Of a stretch of 64,000 bases of DNA, positions 34,211 through 42,828 are shown piece by piece. A program made the position numbers and the translations under genes. How positions within the stretch are numbered: the stretch's first letter is position 1; every line of letters starts with the position of its first letter. Origin of the DNA: Anatilimnocola aggregata (lineage in GTDB: Bacteria > Planctomycetota > Planctomycetia > Pirellulales > Pirellulaceae); NCBI RefSeq assembly GCF_007747655.1, contig NZ_CP036274.1:6262001-6326000 (forward strand). The letters are read 5' to 3'. The notes below the pieces were generated by a model. It made no database searches. It had not been told where the DNA came from and worked only from the letters and a program-made list of their open reading frames with translations.

Positions 34211-34657
34211 CTAACTTACTGCCCGAATGAGCATCCAGGTGCATAAGGCCAGCCACGTTGCTGCAAACAGCAAGGGCACAGCAAAGGCCAACGGCCGAGA
34301 AATCGACAGCCCATCGGTTCGCCCCGGGCCGGCGAAGGCTGCAATGGTGCGGCGATACTCCGGCACGGCCAGCTTGATGAGTTCGTTTACGTGCACGCAG
34401 TATCGCCAATGCCGAATCTGCACCCATAGCCACAAGAGCGTGAAGCTGACCGCCACTCCTGTCAGCGGAATAAACACCGCAGGTGCTGCATCCTTGTGAT
34501 AAAAGATGGCGAACACGCCGAGCAGTCCAATCTGCATGGCGGAGAAATAGTTCAGCCGATCATGGAACAGCCGTTCCTCGTGCATGCCGTGCTGCCACAG
34601 TCGATTCACTTCGTCCGGGTGTGTAGGCGGCTGAGGAGCATCGCTGGGAGCAGACAT
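34211..34657 (-). CDS. Small multi-pass membrane protein
   Basis: The 148-residue protein has three predicted membrane helices (GLLGVFAIFYH, VFIPLTGVAVSFTLLWLWVQI and LAFAVPLLFAATWLALCTWML) after a Pro/Asp-rich N-terminus. No family is recognised. A HERLFHDRLNYF stretch precedes the first helix. It lies downstream of the ABC transporter on the same strand with 105 bases between them. Confidence 0.7.
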   Translation of the reverse strand: MSAPSDAPQPPTHPDEVNRLWQHGMHEERLFHDRLNYFSAMQIGLLGVFAIFYHKDAAPAVFIPLTGVAVSFTLLWLWVQIRHWRYCVHVNELIKLAVPEYRRTIAAFAGPGRTDGLSISRPLAFAVPLLFAATWLALCTWMLIRAVS

Positions 34658-34762
34658 AGTGGCCGCTAGGTAAAAGGCAGGTGTTTAAACTGCCCTTCAT
34701 GATACTGGCTAGCGTGTGCTTTGTTGCCCGGCGACTCTGCATTGCTTTCAACGCAGATGCAC

Positions 34763-36760
34763 TTATGCCGACGCCTTGAAGCCCAACTGATACAGCCGGC
34801 TATAGAGTTCGCAGCGCTTGAGCAGCTGGTCGTGCGTGCCGAAATCGAGGATACGGCCGCTATCGATCACAATGACTTCGTCGGCGAGGGCCAGCGAAGC
34901 AACGCGGTGCGTAATCATCAGCGTGGTGCGGCCGCGGGTGAATTGTTCGAGCACTCGATGAATCAATTGTTCACTTTCGAGGTCAATCTGGCTGGTCGCT
35001 TCGTCGAGGATCAGGATCTGTGGATCGCGCAGAATCGCCCGGGCCAGCAAAATCCGTTGCCGTTGCCCGCCCGAAAGTTTGCCTCCACGTTCCCCCACGA
35101 TCGTGTCGTAACCCAGTTCGAGTTTCTCGGTAATGAACCGATGAGCGTGGGCTTTGGTTGCTGCCTCGATGACTTGCTCGTCGGTCGCATAGGGAGTTCC
35201 GTAGCGAATGTTGGCAATCACCGTATCGTCAAACAGCATTGCCTGCTGTGCGACGAGGCCAATCCGCTCGCGCAGATCGTGCTGCCGCATATTTCGCAGA
35301 TCGACGTTATCGAGCTTAATGCTCCCTTCGACCGGGTCGTAGAACCGGAGGAGCAGACTCATCAACGTACTTTTGCCGCAACCGTTCGGTCCCACCACTG
35401 CGACCGTCTTGCCGTAAGGAATTCGGAGCGTAATGTTCTTCAGTACCGGCTGACCTGGCTTGTAGTGAAACGAGACGTTCTCGAACACCACTTCGGGCCG
35501 CGTATTCGTGAGCCGCACAGGTTGCTTGGGATCGACGATGGCCGGTTCGCTATCGAGTACTTCGTAAATCCGATCTGAAGCTGCCAACCCCCGCTGAATG
35601 TAATTGAACACATCGGCCAACTTGCGGGCCGGATCGCTCACACCAGCCAGCAGAGCGTAAAAGGCGATTAGTGAACCGGGACTGAGCGGCCGATCCATGA
35701 TCTTGATGCCGAGAATCGTCGTCTGCTGATTCAAGACCAGGTATGCACCCGACAAAATAGCCAGCGAGATAATGATCGTCCCCGTTAGTTCCGCACTGGT
35801 ACGCGCGCTGGCGTTGTATACCGCGATCCGCATCGATTTAAAGAAGAACTGCTTGTTCCGCTCGTGGAACCGTTGCCGTTCGTGGTGTTCCATGCCGAAG
35901 GCCTTGACAGCTTGAATGCCGGATAGCGTTTCGGAGATTCTGCCGTACAACTGCGAAAGCTCTTCCATAGCACGGCGATTGGCCCGCTTGAGCGACTGAG
36001 CAAGTTTAATGGCGAGGTAACCTGCCAGCGGTGCCACGATCAGCGAAAGAATCAGCAATCGCCAGCAAATAAAGGCCGCGCCGATCAGGCAGGCGATCAT
36101 TTTGAATGGTTCAAGTAGTACCCGGCCAATCACGGCTGAAAGAGCAGCCGAGACATGTGACATGTCGGCAGTAAATCGCGAGAGGAGGCCGCTAGTGCCC
36201 GTGTTGCCAAACGCATCGATTTCGCGATTGAGGACTGTCCGCATCATCTGCGAGCGCAATTCAACAACCGAGACCTGCGCCAGATTCTCTACCAGGTAAA
36301 TATTCACTGCCAAGAAGCCATCTTTGATGACCGTGGCCAGGCACAGAATCCCGACGAGCAGTGCCAATGCCCAAAACGAACTATCAGGCAAATAACGGAC
36401 GATCCAAGGGTGATAGGCTTCAGCCTGCGTTAAACCTAGCCGGGCCGAACCCAGTGCGACCTCGTCGCGCTGCAGTTGCAGTCGCCGTGGACCCTGCTCG
36501 GCTGCCGGTAACTGCGGCAATTCGACTTGCGCGTCTGCCACTTTTTTCTCGAGCTTGGCAACTTCCTCGGCCGCTTCCAGCACTTGTGCATCGGCCCAAC
36601 TGTGGGGACTTTGGCCGCTGAAAGTGATATCGACGATGGGTTTTACGAGCCCCAGATTAGCGCCCCACAAGAGGGCCACCACCAACGAGCAGAACATCGT
36701 CAGCGCAAAGACCATCCTCCTTCGCAGGGTGAGGTGCAGTACGCGAAGAAAATTCTTCAT
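34763..36760 (-). CDS. ABC exporter half-transporter (MsbA/LmrA-like) with coiled insertion
   Basis: The ATG at 36760 is preferred: GGAAG precedes it and the reading frame before it (to 36895) looks unrelated. The 665-residue protein has six membrane helices and an ATPase domain with GPNGCGKST (Walker A), LSGGQRQRILLARA (signature), ILILDEATS (Walker B) and a TTLMITHR His-loop. After the first helix there is a helical, charged insertion of about 80 residues (AEEVAKLEKKVADAQVELPQ), which is not in E. coli MsbA (582 residues). The probable substrate is lipid or drug; the dimer is formed from two copies. Confidence 0.92.
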   Translation of the reverse strand: MKNFLRVLHLTLRRRMVFALTMFCSLVVALLWGANLGLVKPIVDITFSGQSPHSWADAQVLEAAEEVAKLEKKVADAQVELPQLPAAEQGPRRLQLQRDEVALGSARLGLTQAEAYHPWIVRYLPDSSFWALALLVGILCLATVIKDGFLAVNIYLVENLAQVSVVELRSQMMRTVLNREIDAFGNTGTSGLLSRFTADMSHVSAALSAVIGRVLLEPFKMIACLIGAAFICWRLLILSLIVAPLAGYLAIKLAQSLKRANRRAMEELSQLYGRISETLSGIQAVKAFGMEHHERQRFHERNKQFFFKSMRIAVYNASARTSAELTGTIIISLAILSGAYLVLNQQTTILGIKIMDRPLSPGSLIAFYALLAGVSDPARKLADVFNYIQRGLAASDRIYEVLDSEPAIVDPKQPVRLTNTRPEVVFENVSFHYKPGQPVLKNITLRIPYGKTVAVVGPNGCGKSTLMSLLLRFYDPVEGSIKLDNVDLRNMRQHDLRERIGLVAQQAMLFDDTVIANIRYGTPYATDEQVIEAATKAHAHRFITEKLELGYDTIVGERGGKLSGGQRQRILLARAILRDPQILILDEATSQIDLESEQLIHRVLEQFTRGRTTLMITHRVASLALADEVIVIDSGRILDFGTHDQLLKRCELYSRLYQLGFKASA

Positions 36761-37135
36761 GACGCTTCCGGTGCTGGCTGAACGACCTTCCGTGATCGTG
36801 ATTTCGGGCTTGTTGGGGAACAAACAGCTTGCGCCTCGCAAATTCCTGAGCGCACGCAGCTGCGGGATCCTGGCAGATAGCCCGAGACGGCCCAAGTTCT
36901 AGCAAATCGACCACTTTTCGCCAAGATCGGCCAAACGTGGCAAATTCACACGTTTTGCATCGCCGAAGCAAATTTGTGAAGTTGGAGCCAATGGAATCGC
37001 AAACTTTCTGCAGGCTGCTATCACAACAGGTCTCGGCTACAATTACTCGTGAATGGTTGGCGATGGCGCGTCAAGATTTGGCCGCTGCCATCGAACCATG
37101 CTTATCTTGAACTCAGCGGGCACGAGACTCTCATC
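36761..37135. other. 375-base gap between divergent ABC transporter and VWA operon
   Basis: A 7-bp hairpin lies at 36933-36939 with 36949-36955 (AAACGTG / CACGTTT). No other feature seen. Promoters for both directions must lie here. Confidence 0.5.
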
Positions 37136-40100
37136 ATGGCGTGGCTTGATTACATTCGCCTTGATACCATTCCAGTTTCTAGCTTGGTGCTGGTGGGCTG
37201 GCTGCTTGTAACCGGCTCGATCGGTGAACTCTGGCGGCTGATGATCGGCCCGCGATCTCCCTGGCTCGTGCGAGTATCGATGCCGCTGGTGATCGTCGCT
37301 GTCGCGGTTGGGGCGACCTTTCTCTCCTTGCTAGTCCTGCGTCCACTTGGACTTTGGATGGGGTTTGGCAAAGCGGTCGACTACTGGCTGCTGGTCGTTC
37401 TGTTTCTCGCCCCCTTCGATATTTGGCCCGTTCCCTGGAACGACGACCCTCGCGCTGGTTGGCGAGCGAACCTCCGCAATGTGGGCCTGAAGTTATTGTT
37501 GCCCATAGTACTTGCAGTCATCGGCTTGGCGATTCTTTGGCTCTATTCGTGGGCCTCACTGGGCATTCACAATTTGCTCATTCGCCTGAGAATGGGACGG
37601 TTCGCCCTTTGGTTTAGCGAATGGTTCGTCCTCACCAAAGACTTCGATGCCGACCGCCTCACGTTCGATCAACCCTGGCTCCTGCTTCTGGCTTTGGGCA
37701 TTCCCGTACTGTTTTTCATAAGCTATCGCTCGTTAGCCGCTCTGGGTAAGTATCGCCGCGTCTTCGCCTTGGGTTATCGCGGCCGGGTCTTGCTTCTGAT
37801 GATTCTCGCCCTCGCTGGCGTGCAACTGCAAAAAATCAGCGAGCGGATGACCGTGATGTACTTGCTCGATCAATCGGAGAGTATTCCCAAACCGGTTCGC
37901 GAGGCGATGATTCAATTCGTCATGCAGGATGTCGACGCACACCGGCACAAGGGCGATTTACAATCGGCCACTGAGGACAAAGCAGGTGTAATCGTCTTTG
38001 GTCGGGAAGCAACCATCGAGCACCCTCCGTTTGCCGACAGTATTCGTTCGGTTGGCAATCTCGAAAGTCTGTTCGAACTTCGAACCGATGCCACCAACAT
38101 CGGCTCCGCTCTCAAGCTGGCCCAAGCCGCTTTTCCTGAAGATTCGGCGAAACGAATCGTGATTATCACTGACGGCAACGAAAACTTGGGCGACTCAAGA
38201 ACCATTGCCAGCGGGCTTGCCGAGAACGGCATCGGTATTGATGTCGTCGCCGTACGTCTGAGTGCCCGGAACGAAGTAGCCGTCGAAAAAGTCTCACTCC
38301 CCAGCGACATTCGCCGCGGTCAACCTCTCGAAGCACGCATTGTCGTCCAGAACTATGGCGAGCAGGACGTCAAAGGTCGCTTGCGAGTTGTGCAGAACTT
38401 CAATGGTCAAGACAACCTGCTGCAAGAGTCAGAGGTGACTCTTAAGCCTGGCAAGAATGTGTTTGCCGTGCAGCACACAATCGATGTTCCCGCGGGCTAC
38501 ACCTACGGTGCTCGCTTCATTCCGGATGCAAACGCCGGCGATGCGATGGAGCAGAATAACTCCGCGACCGCATTCACACACGTCCGAGGTAAAGGCCGTG
38601 TATTAATGATCGTTGATGCCGAAAATCCCAAGGAGTTCGATCCGCTGATCGGCCGCTTGGGCGAACTGAACATGGAAGTCGACACCATGCCTAGCGACAA
38701 CCTGTTCACGTCACTGGCTCAACTGCAGGGTTACGACTGCATCGTCCTAGCCAATGTCGCGCGTTCCAGCGGTGGCGATGAGAATGCTGTCGCCTTTACC
38801 GACGATCAAATCGCCATGCTTGTCCGCAATACTGAGCAATTCGGCTGCGGGCTGGTGATGATCGGCGGCCCCAACGCCTTCGGTGCCGGCGGTTGGGCCA
38901 ATACCGAAATTGAAAAGGCAATGCCCGTTGATTTCCAGATCAAAAACAGCAAAGTGAAAGCGGTCGGAGCGCTCGTCCTGCTTATGCATGCCTGCGAAAT
39001 TCCCGATGGCAATAACATTCAGAAGAAGGTCGCCGAAGAATCGGTGAAGGTCCTTGGGCCGATGGACTACTGCGGATTGCTGCAGTGGGAGAACTTCACT
39101 GGCGGCGATAACTGGCTCTGGTTCCATCAGGGCAAAGGACTCGTACGCGTCGGCGAGCGGCAAAAGGAAATGGCCTCGCGCATTGGTCGTATGACGCCAG
39201 GCGATATGCCCGACTTCGACCCCGCGATGACCAAAGCTATTAAGGAGTTTGAAACGAATCCGGCCTCCGTCAAACACATGATCGTCATCAGCGACGGTGA
39301 CCCTTCGCCACCGAGTGGCGCGATCATGCAACGATTCAAAAACGCTAGTGTCACAGTCAGCACCGTCGCCATCGGTTCGCACGGTCCGGCCGAGAGTGGG
39401 TTGTTGCAGAGAATTGCCAATCAAACGGGTGGAAAATATTACGCCGTCAACAATCCCAAGGCGATTCCCAAGATCTTTCAGCGTGAAAGCCGGCGCGTCG
39501 CGCGCCCGCTGATTCTCGAAGAGCGTTTTCAGCCCTACGTCGTCCCCGAAGCTCGCGCGCACGAGATGCTGCAGAACATTGACGGCGAATTGCCCGAACT
39601 AACTGGCTTCGTGATGACGACCGTGAAAGAAAATCCGCTGGTTGAAGTCCTCATTCGCTCACCCAAGCCGGGCGAAGACAGCAACGCTACAATTCTTGCG
39701 TCCTGGACGTATGGCGCGGGTAAGACATGTGTATTCACTTCCGATGGCGGACAGCGCTGGGCCAACAGTTGGACCGACTGGGAGAACTACAACAAGTTCT
39801 ATAGCCAGATGATTCGCTGGGCGATGCGTCCCGTAAACGAAGCCGGCAAATTCACGATTGCGACGGAAGTGAAAGACGGCAAAGTGAAGGTTGTCGTCAC
39901 CGCTCTGAAGGAGGACGATGAATTCCTTAACTTCCTGAATATGTCGGGCGTAGGTGCCGATCCGGAACTGAAGAACCTACAACTGAGCATGCAACAGGAA
40001 GCTCCGGGGCGCTATGTCGGCGAGTTCGATGCCGACAAGGCCGGCAGTTATCTGCTCGCCATCAATACTGGCATGGGCGGGGCGCCTCTTCTTACCGGCA

Positions 40101-40723
40101 TCACAGTTCCTTACTCGGCCGAATATCGCGAGCGCGAATCAAACGAAGCGATCCTTACGTCACTCGCCAGCTACAAACCTAAGGGGGGCGAAGCGGGCAA
40201 ATTGATCGATGGACCACTCATGAAGGAAGCGGTACCGGAACTCATCAAGCAAAACGATACATTCCGCCGCACATTGCAAAAAGCAAACAGCAGTCAGGAT
40301 ATTTGGCCAGCCTTTCTGCTCCTTGCCGGCTGCGTCTTTCTCGCCGATGTCTTCGTCCGCCGCGTACAAGTCAACTTTGAATGGGTCATTCCCGGCATCA
40401 TGTGGACCTGGCATCGCTTGCTGCGGCGTGAACCAGCAATTACCGCCGATGAACGCATGGATCGGCTGCGCAACCTTAAGGCCACTGTTTCGAACCAGTT
40501 AGACGAGCGCCGCGCCGCAGCCCGCTTTGAACCGCAAGTGGAGAACGATGCTCCTGCGCGTGATCCCAATGAAGTGCTGCGAGAAGCTACGGCGGGCGGC
40601 AATACCCCACCCATACCGCCACCCAGCAGTTCTGCAGCCGCCTTGCCGCAAACCGAACAAGAGTCCTACACCGAGCGTTTGTTGGCTGCGAAAAAGAAGT
40701 TGCGCAAAGACCCACCCAGTTGA
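37136..40723 (+). CDS. Large membrane protein with two VWA domains and a GATase-like domain
   Basis: I start at the ATG at 37136 rather than GTG at 37049 because membrane helices begin there. The 1195-residue protein has about five N-terminal helices. VWA domain one covers about 240-420 (MYLLDQSESIP with the MIDAS DxSxS-like pattern, then IVIITDGNEN). A glutamine-amidotransferase-like region follows (485-600; LMIVDAEN, VMIGGPNAFGAGGW). The second VWA-like region includes HMIVISDGDPS near 714. A final helix lies near 1055-1075. The set suits binding of ligands outside the inner membrane. It heads the MoxR cluster. Confidence 0.88.
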   Translation: MAWLDYIRLDTIPVSSLVLVGWLLVTGSIGELWRLMIGPRSPWLVRVSMPLVIVAVAVGATFLSLLVLRPLGLWMGFGKAVDYWLLVVLFLAPFDIWPVPWNDDPRAGWRANLRNVGLKLLLPIVLAVIGLAILWLYSWASLGIHNLLIRLRMGRFALWFSEWFVLTKDFDADRLTFDQPWLLLLALGIPVLFFISYRSLAALGKYRRVFALGYRGRVLLLMILALAGVQLQKISERMTVMYLLDQSESIPKPVREAMIQFVMQDVDAHRHKGDLQSATEDKAGVIVFGREATIEHPPFADSIRSVGNLESLFELRTDATNIGSALKLAQAAFPEDSAKRIVIITDGNENLGDSRTIASGLAENGIGIDVVAVRLSARNEVAVEKVSLPSDIRRGQPLEARIVVQNYGEQDVKGRLRVVQNFNGQDNLLQESEVTLKPGKNVFAVQHTIDVPAGYTYGARFIPDANAGDAMEQNNSATAFTHVRGKGRVLMIVDAENPKEFDPLIGRLGELNMEVDTMPSDNLFTSLAQLQGYDCIVLANVARSSGGDENAVAFTDDQIAMLVRNTEQFGCGLVMIGGPNAFGAGGWANTEIEKAMPVDFQIKNSKVKAVGALVLLMHACEIPDGNNIQKKVAEESVKVLGPMDYCGLLQWENFTGGDNWLWFHQGKGLVRVGERQKEMASRIGRMTPGDMPDFDPAMTKAIKEFETNPASVKHMIVISDGDPSPPSGAIMQRFKNASVTVSTVAIGSHGPAESGLLQRIANQTGGKYYAVNNPKAIPKIFQRESRRVARPLILEERFQPYVVPEARAHEMLQNIDGELPELTGFVMTTVKENPLVEVLIRSPKPGEDSNATILASWTYGAGKTCVFTSDGGQRWANSWTDWENYNKFYSQMIRWAMRPVNEAGKFTIATEVKDGKVKVVVTALKEDDEFLNFLNMSGVGADPELKNLQLSMQQEAPGRYVGEFDADKAGSYLLAINTGMGGAPLLTGITVPYSAEYRERESNEAILTSLASYKPKGGEAGKLIDGPLMKEAVPELIKQNDTFRRTLQKANSSQDIWPAFLLLAGCVFLADVFVRRVQVNFEWVIPGIMWTWHRLLRREPAITADERMDRLRNLKATVSNQLDERRAAARFEPQVENDAPARDPNEVLREATAGGNTPPIPPPSSSAAALPQTEQESYTERLLAAKKKLRKDPPS

Positions 40724-40845
40724 TCGGTCTGGTATCTTGAAATTACTTATCACCACGATTCTCGATCATCGCGGGCTACATCAACCCGCACTATTAAGTT
40801 AGTTAGTCCAACCCACTAGCGCCGCCCCAGCTTTGAGGAGCATTC

Positions 40846-41877
40846 ATGAGTATCGGCGAGTCGATGCAGAAGCAGGCCGAGGAATTTCGGAGCCGTTATA
40901 CCGCTGTCCGTGAGCAAGTGGGACGAGTCATTGTGGGGCACGATGAAATCGTCCATGGTGTGCTGACCGCGATGTTCATTGGCGGACACTGCCTGCTGGA
41001 GGGTGTGCCGGGATTGGGTAAGACGCTGCTCGTGCGGACTCTCTCCGAAGCGCTCGACCTGAAGTTCAACCGCATACAGTTCACGCCCGACTTGATGCCA
41101 AGCGACATTCTCGGCACGAACATGATTAACGAAAATGCGGAAGGACGCCGCGCGTTCGAGTTCCAGCGTGGCCCGATCTTCACCCAGATTTGCCTCGCGG
41201 ATGAAATCAATCGCGCCACCCCTAAAACACAATCGGCAATGCTCGAAACCATGCAAGAAGGAACCGTTACGGTCGCCGGTGTGCGATACGAACTGGAGAA
41301 GCCTTTCTTTGTGCTGGCCACGCAAAACCCCATCGAGCAAGAAGGAACTTACCCACTTCCCGAAGCTCAACTCGACCGGTTCTTATTCAAACTCGTCGTC
41401 GGCTATTCGTCCCGAGAAGAACTGGCAACCATCGTTGATCGCACTACTAAGGGGATCACGATCAGGCCCGAAAAAGTGATGGACGGCACCGAAATCTGCA
41501 AGTGGCAAAAACTGATTCGGGATGTGATCCTTGCCCAGCATGTACAGGATTATATCGTTCGCCTCGTGCTAGCCACGCATCCGAGTGGCCCCTATTCGCT
41601 CCCCATCACAAATCAGTATCTGCGCTGGGGTAGCAGTCCACGTGGAGCGCAAACGTTGGCGCTTGCTTCCAAAGTTCGGGCCCTGCTCGAGGGTCGCTAC
41701 AACGTCAGCTTCGAGGATGTCCGCCGCTCGTTCCTCCCCGCCCTGCGTCATCGCGTGATCCTCAACTTTGAAGCTCAGGCTGAGGGACTTGACACCGATC
41801 ACGTGCTGCTCAACATTCTCGAGAAATTGCCTGAAAAGGGCGAAGACGCACCGGTCAAGGCCGCGCTCGCGAGGTAG
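40846..41877 (+). CDS. MoxR-family AAA+ ATPase
   Basis: The 343-residue ATPase has GVPGLGKT near residue 54 (Walker A), ICLADEINRATP near 117 (Walker B), then ATQNPIEQEGTYPLPEAQLDRF, which is the MoxR signature. MoxR proteins remodel or load metal-binding VWA partners. The upstream gene carries two VWA domains and the two downstream carry DUF58 and VWA parts, with 122 and 51 base gaps, consistent with one transcription unit. Cytoplasmic. Confidence 0.97.
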   Translation: MSIGESMQKQAEEFRSRYTAVREQVGRVIVGHDEIVHGVLTAMFIGGHCLLEGVPGLGKTLLVRTLSEALDLKFNRIQFTPDLMPSDILGTNMINENAEGRRAFEFQRGPIFTQICLADEINRATPKTQSAMLETMQEGTVTVAGVRYELEKPFFVLATQNPIEQEGTYPLPEAQLDRFLFKLVVGYSSREELATIVDRTTKGITIRPEKVMDGTEICKWQKLIRDVILAQHVQDYIVRLVLATHPSGPYSLPITNQYLRWGSSPRGAQTLALASKVRALLEGRYNVSFEDVRRSFLPALRHRVILNFEAQAEGLDTDHVLLNILEKLPEKGEDAPVKAALAR

Positions 41878-41928
41878 GCATGTGCGTCATTGTTCGTAAC
41901 CCAGTTTCGCCCTGACCACGAGCCGTCA

Positions 41929-42822
41929 ATGTCCACCGTTCCTCCCATTCAACTACTTCAGCCTCAGTTGCTTGCACAACTGGAGAGGCTGGAGCTTATC
42001 AGCCGCAAGATCTTTCGCGGACGGATGAAGGGAGAGCGGCGAAGCAAGCGCAAAGGGCAAAGCGTTGAGTTCGCCGACTTTCGCAACTATGTCGCCGGTG
42101 ACGATCTGCGGTTTATCGACTGGAATCTCTACGCGCGGCTTGATCGCTTGTTTCTCAAGCTGTTTCTGGAAGAAGAAGACCTGCATGTTTACGTGCTAGT
42201 CGATTCCAGCACGAGCATGGATTTCGGCGAGCCCACCAAGCTCAATTATGCCAAGCAGTTGGCCGCGGCGCTCGGCTACATTGGCCTGACACGGGCCGAT
42301 CGGATTAAAATTGAATCGCTGGGGACTTCGCATCGCAATCCTGGCCCGGTGCTGCGCGGCCGCGCCAGTGTCTGGCGAATGGTCGATCACCTGAACAGCA
42401 TTCAGCCTGGCGAAAACATCTCACTGGCTCAGGGAGTGCGCAACTTTTGCCTCCGCAATCAAGGCAAAGGGATTCTCATTCTGATCACCGACCTGATGGA
42501 CAAGAGTGGCTACGAGCAGGCTCTCCGCTTGCTCGTTGCCCAACAGATGGATGTTTACTTGCTCCACGTGCTGAGTCCTGAGGAACTCAACCCCGAGATT
42601 AAAGGGGATTTGCGCCTGGTCGATGCCGAGGATGCCGATATCGCCGAAGTCACGATCAGCCGACCGTTGCTCGATCGTTACAAACGCACGCTGGCCGCCT
42701 TCGTTGATGGTGCTCGTGATTATTGCACTCGACGCGGCATGAATTACTTGATGACCAGCACCGAAACTCCGGTCGACAAACTCGTCGGCACCTATTTGCG
42801 TAAACGCGGGCTGGTGAGGTAA
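41929..42822 (+). CDS. DUF58 protein
   Basis: The 297-residue protein starts at the ATG at 41929; a TTG frame opens at 41890. It has the DUF58 hallmark GDDLRFIDWNLYARLDRLFLKLFLEEEDLHVYVLVDSSTSM, given here only as its key parts: RxxDW and DSSTSMDFG, the MIDAS-type site. Members partner MoxR. It is soluble and lies six bases before a BatA-like gene, which argues for co-transcription. Its role is probably binding or scaffold for metal-dependent assembly. Confidence 0.95.
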   Translation: MSTVPPIQLLQPQLLAQLERLELISRKIFRGRMKGERRSKRKGQSVEFADFRNYVAGDDLRFIDWNLYARLDRLFLKLFLEEEDLHVYVLVDSSTSMDFGEPTKLNYAKQLAAALGYIGLTRADRIKIESLGTSHRNPGPVLRGRASVWRMVDHLNSIQPGENISLAQGVRNFCLRNQGKGILILITDLMDKSGYEQALRLLVAQQMDVYLLHVLSPEELNPEIKGDLRLVDAEDADIAEVTISRPLLDRYKRTLAAFVDGARDYCTRRGMNYLMTSTETPVDKLVGTYLRKRGLVR

Positions 42823-42828
42823 ACGTCG

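Noticed and set aside
37049-37135. GTG extension of the double-VWA protein
   Set aside because: The 29 extra residues precede the first helix and are not hydrophobic or conserved-looking.
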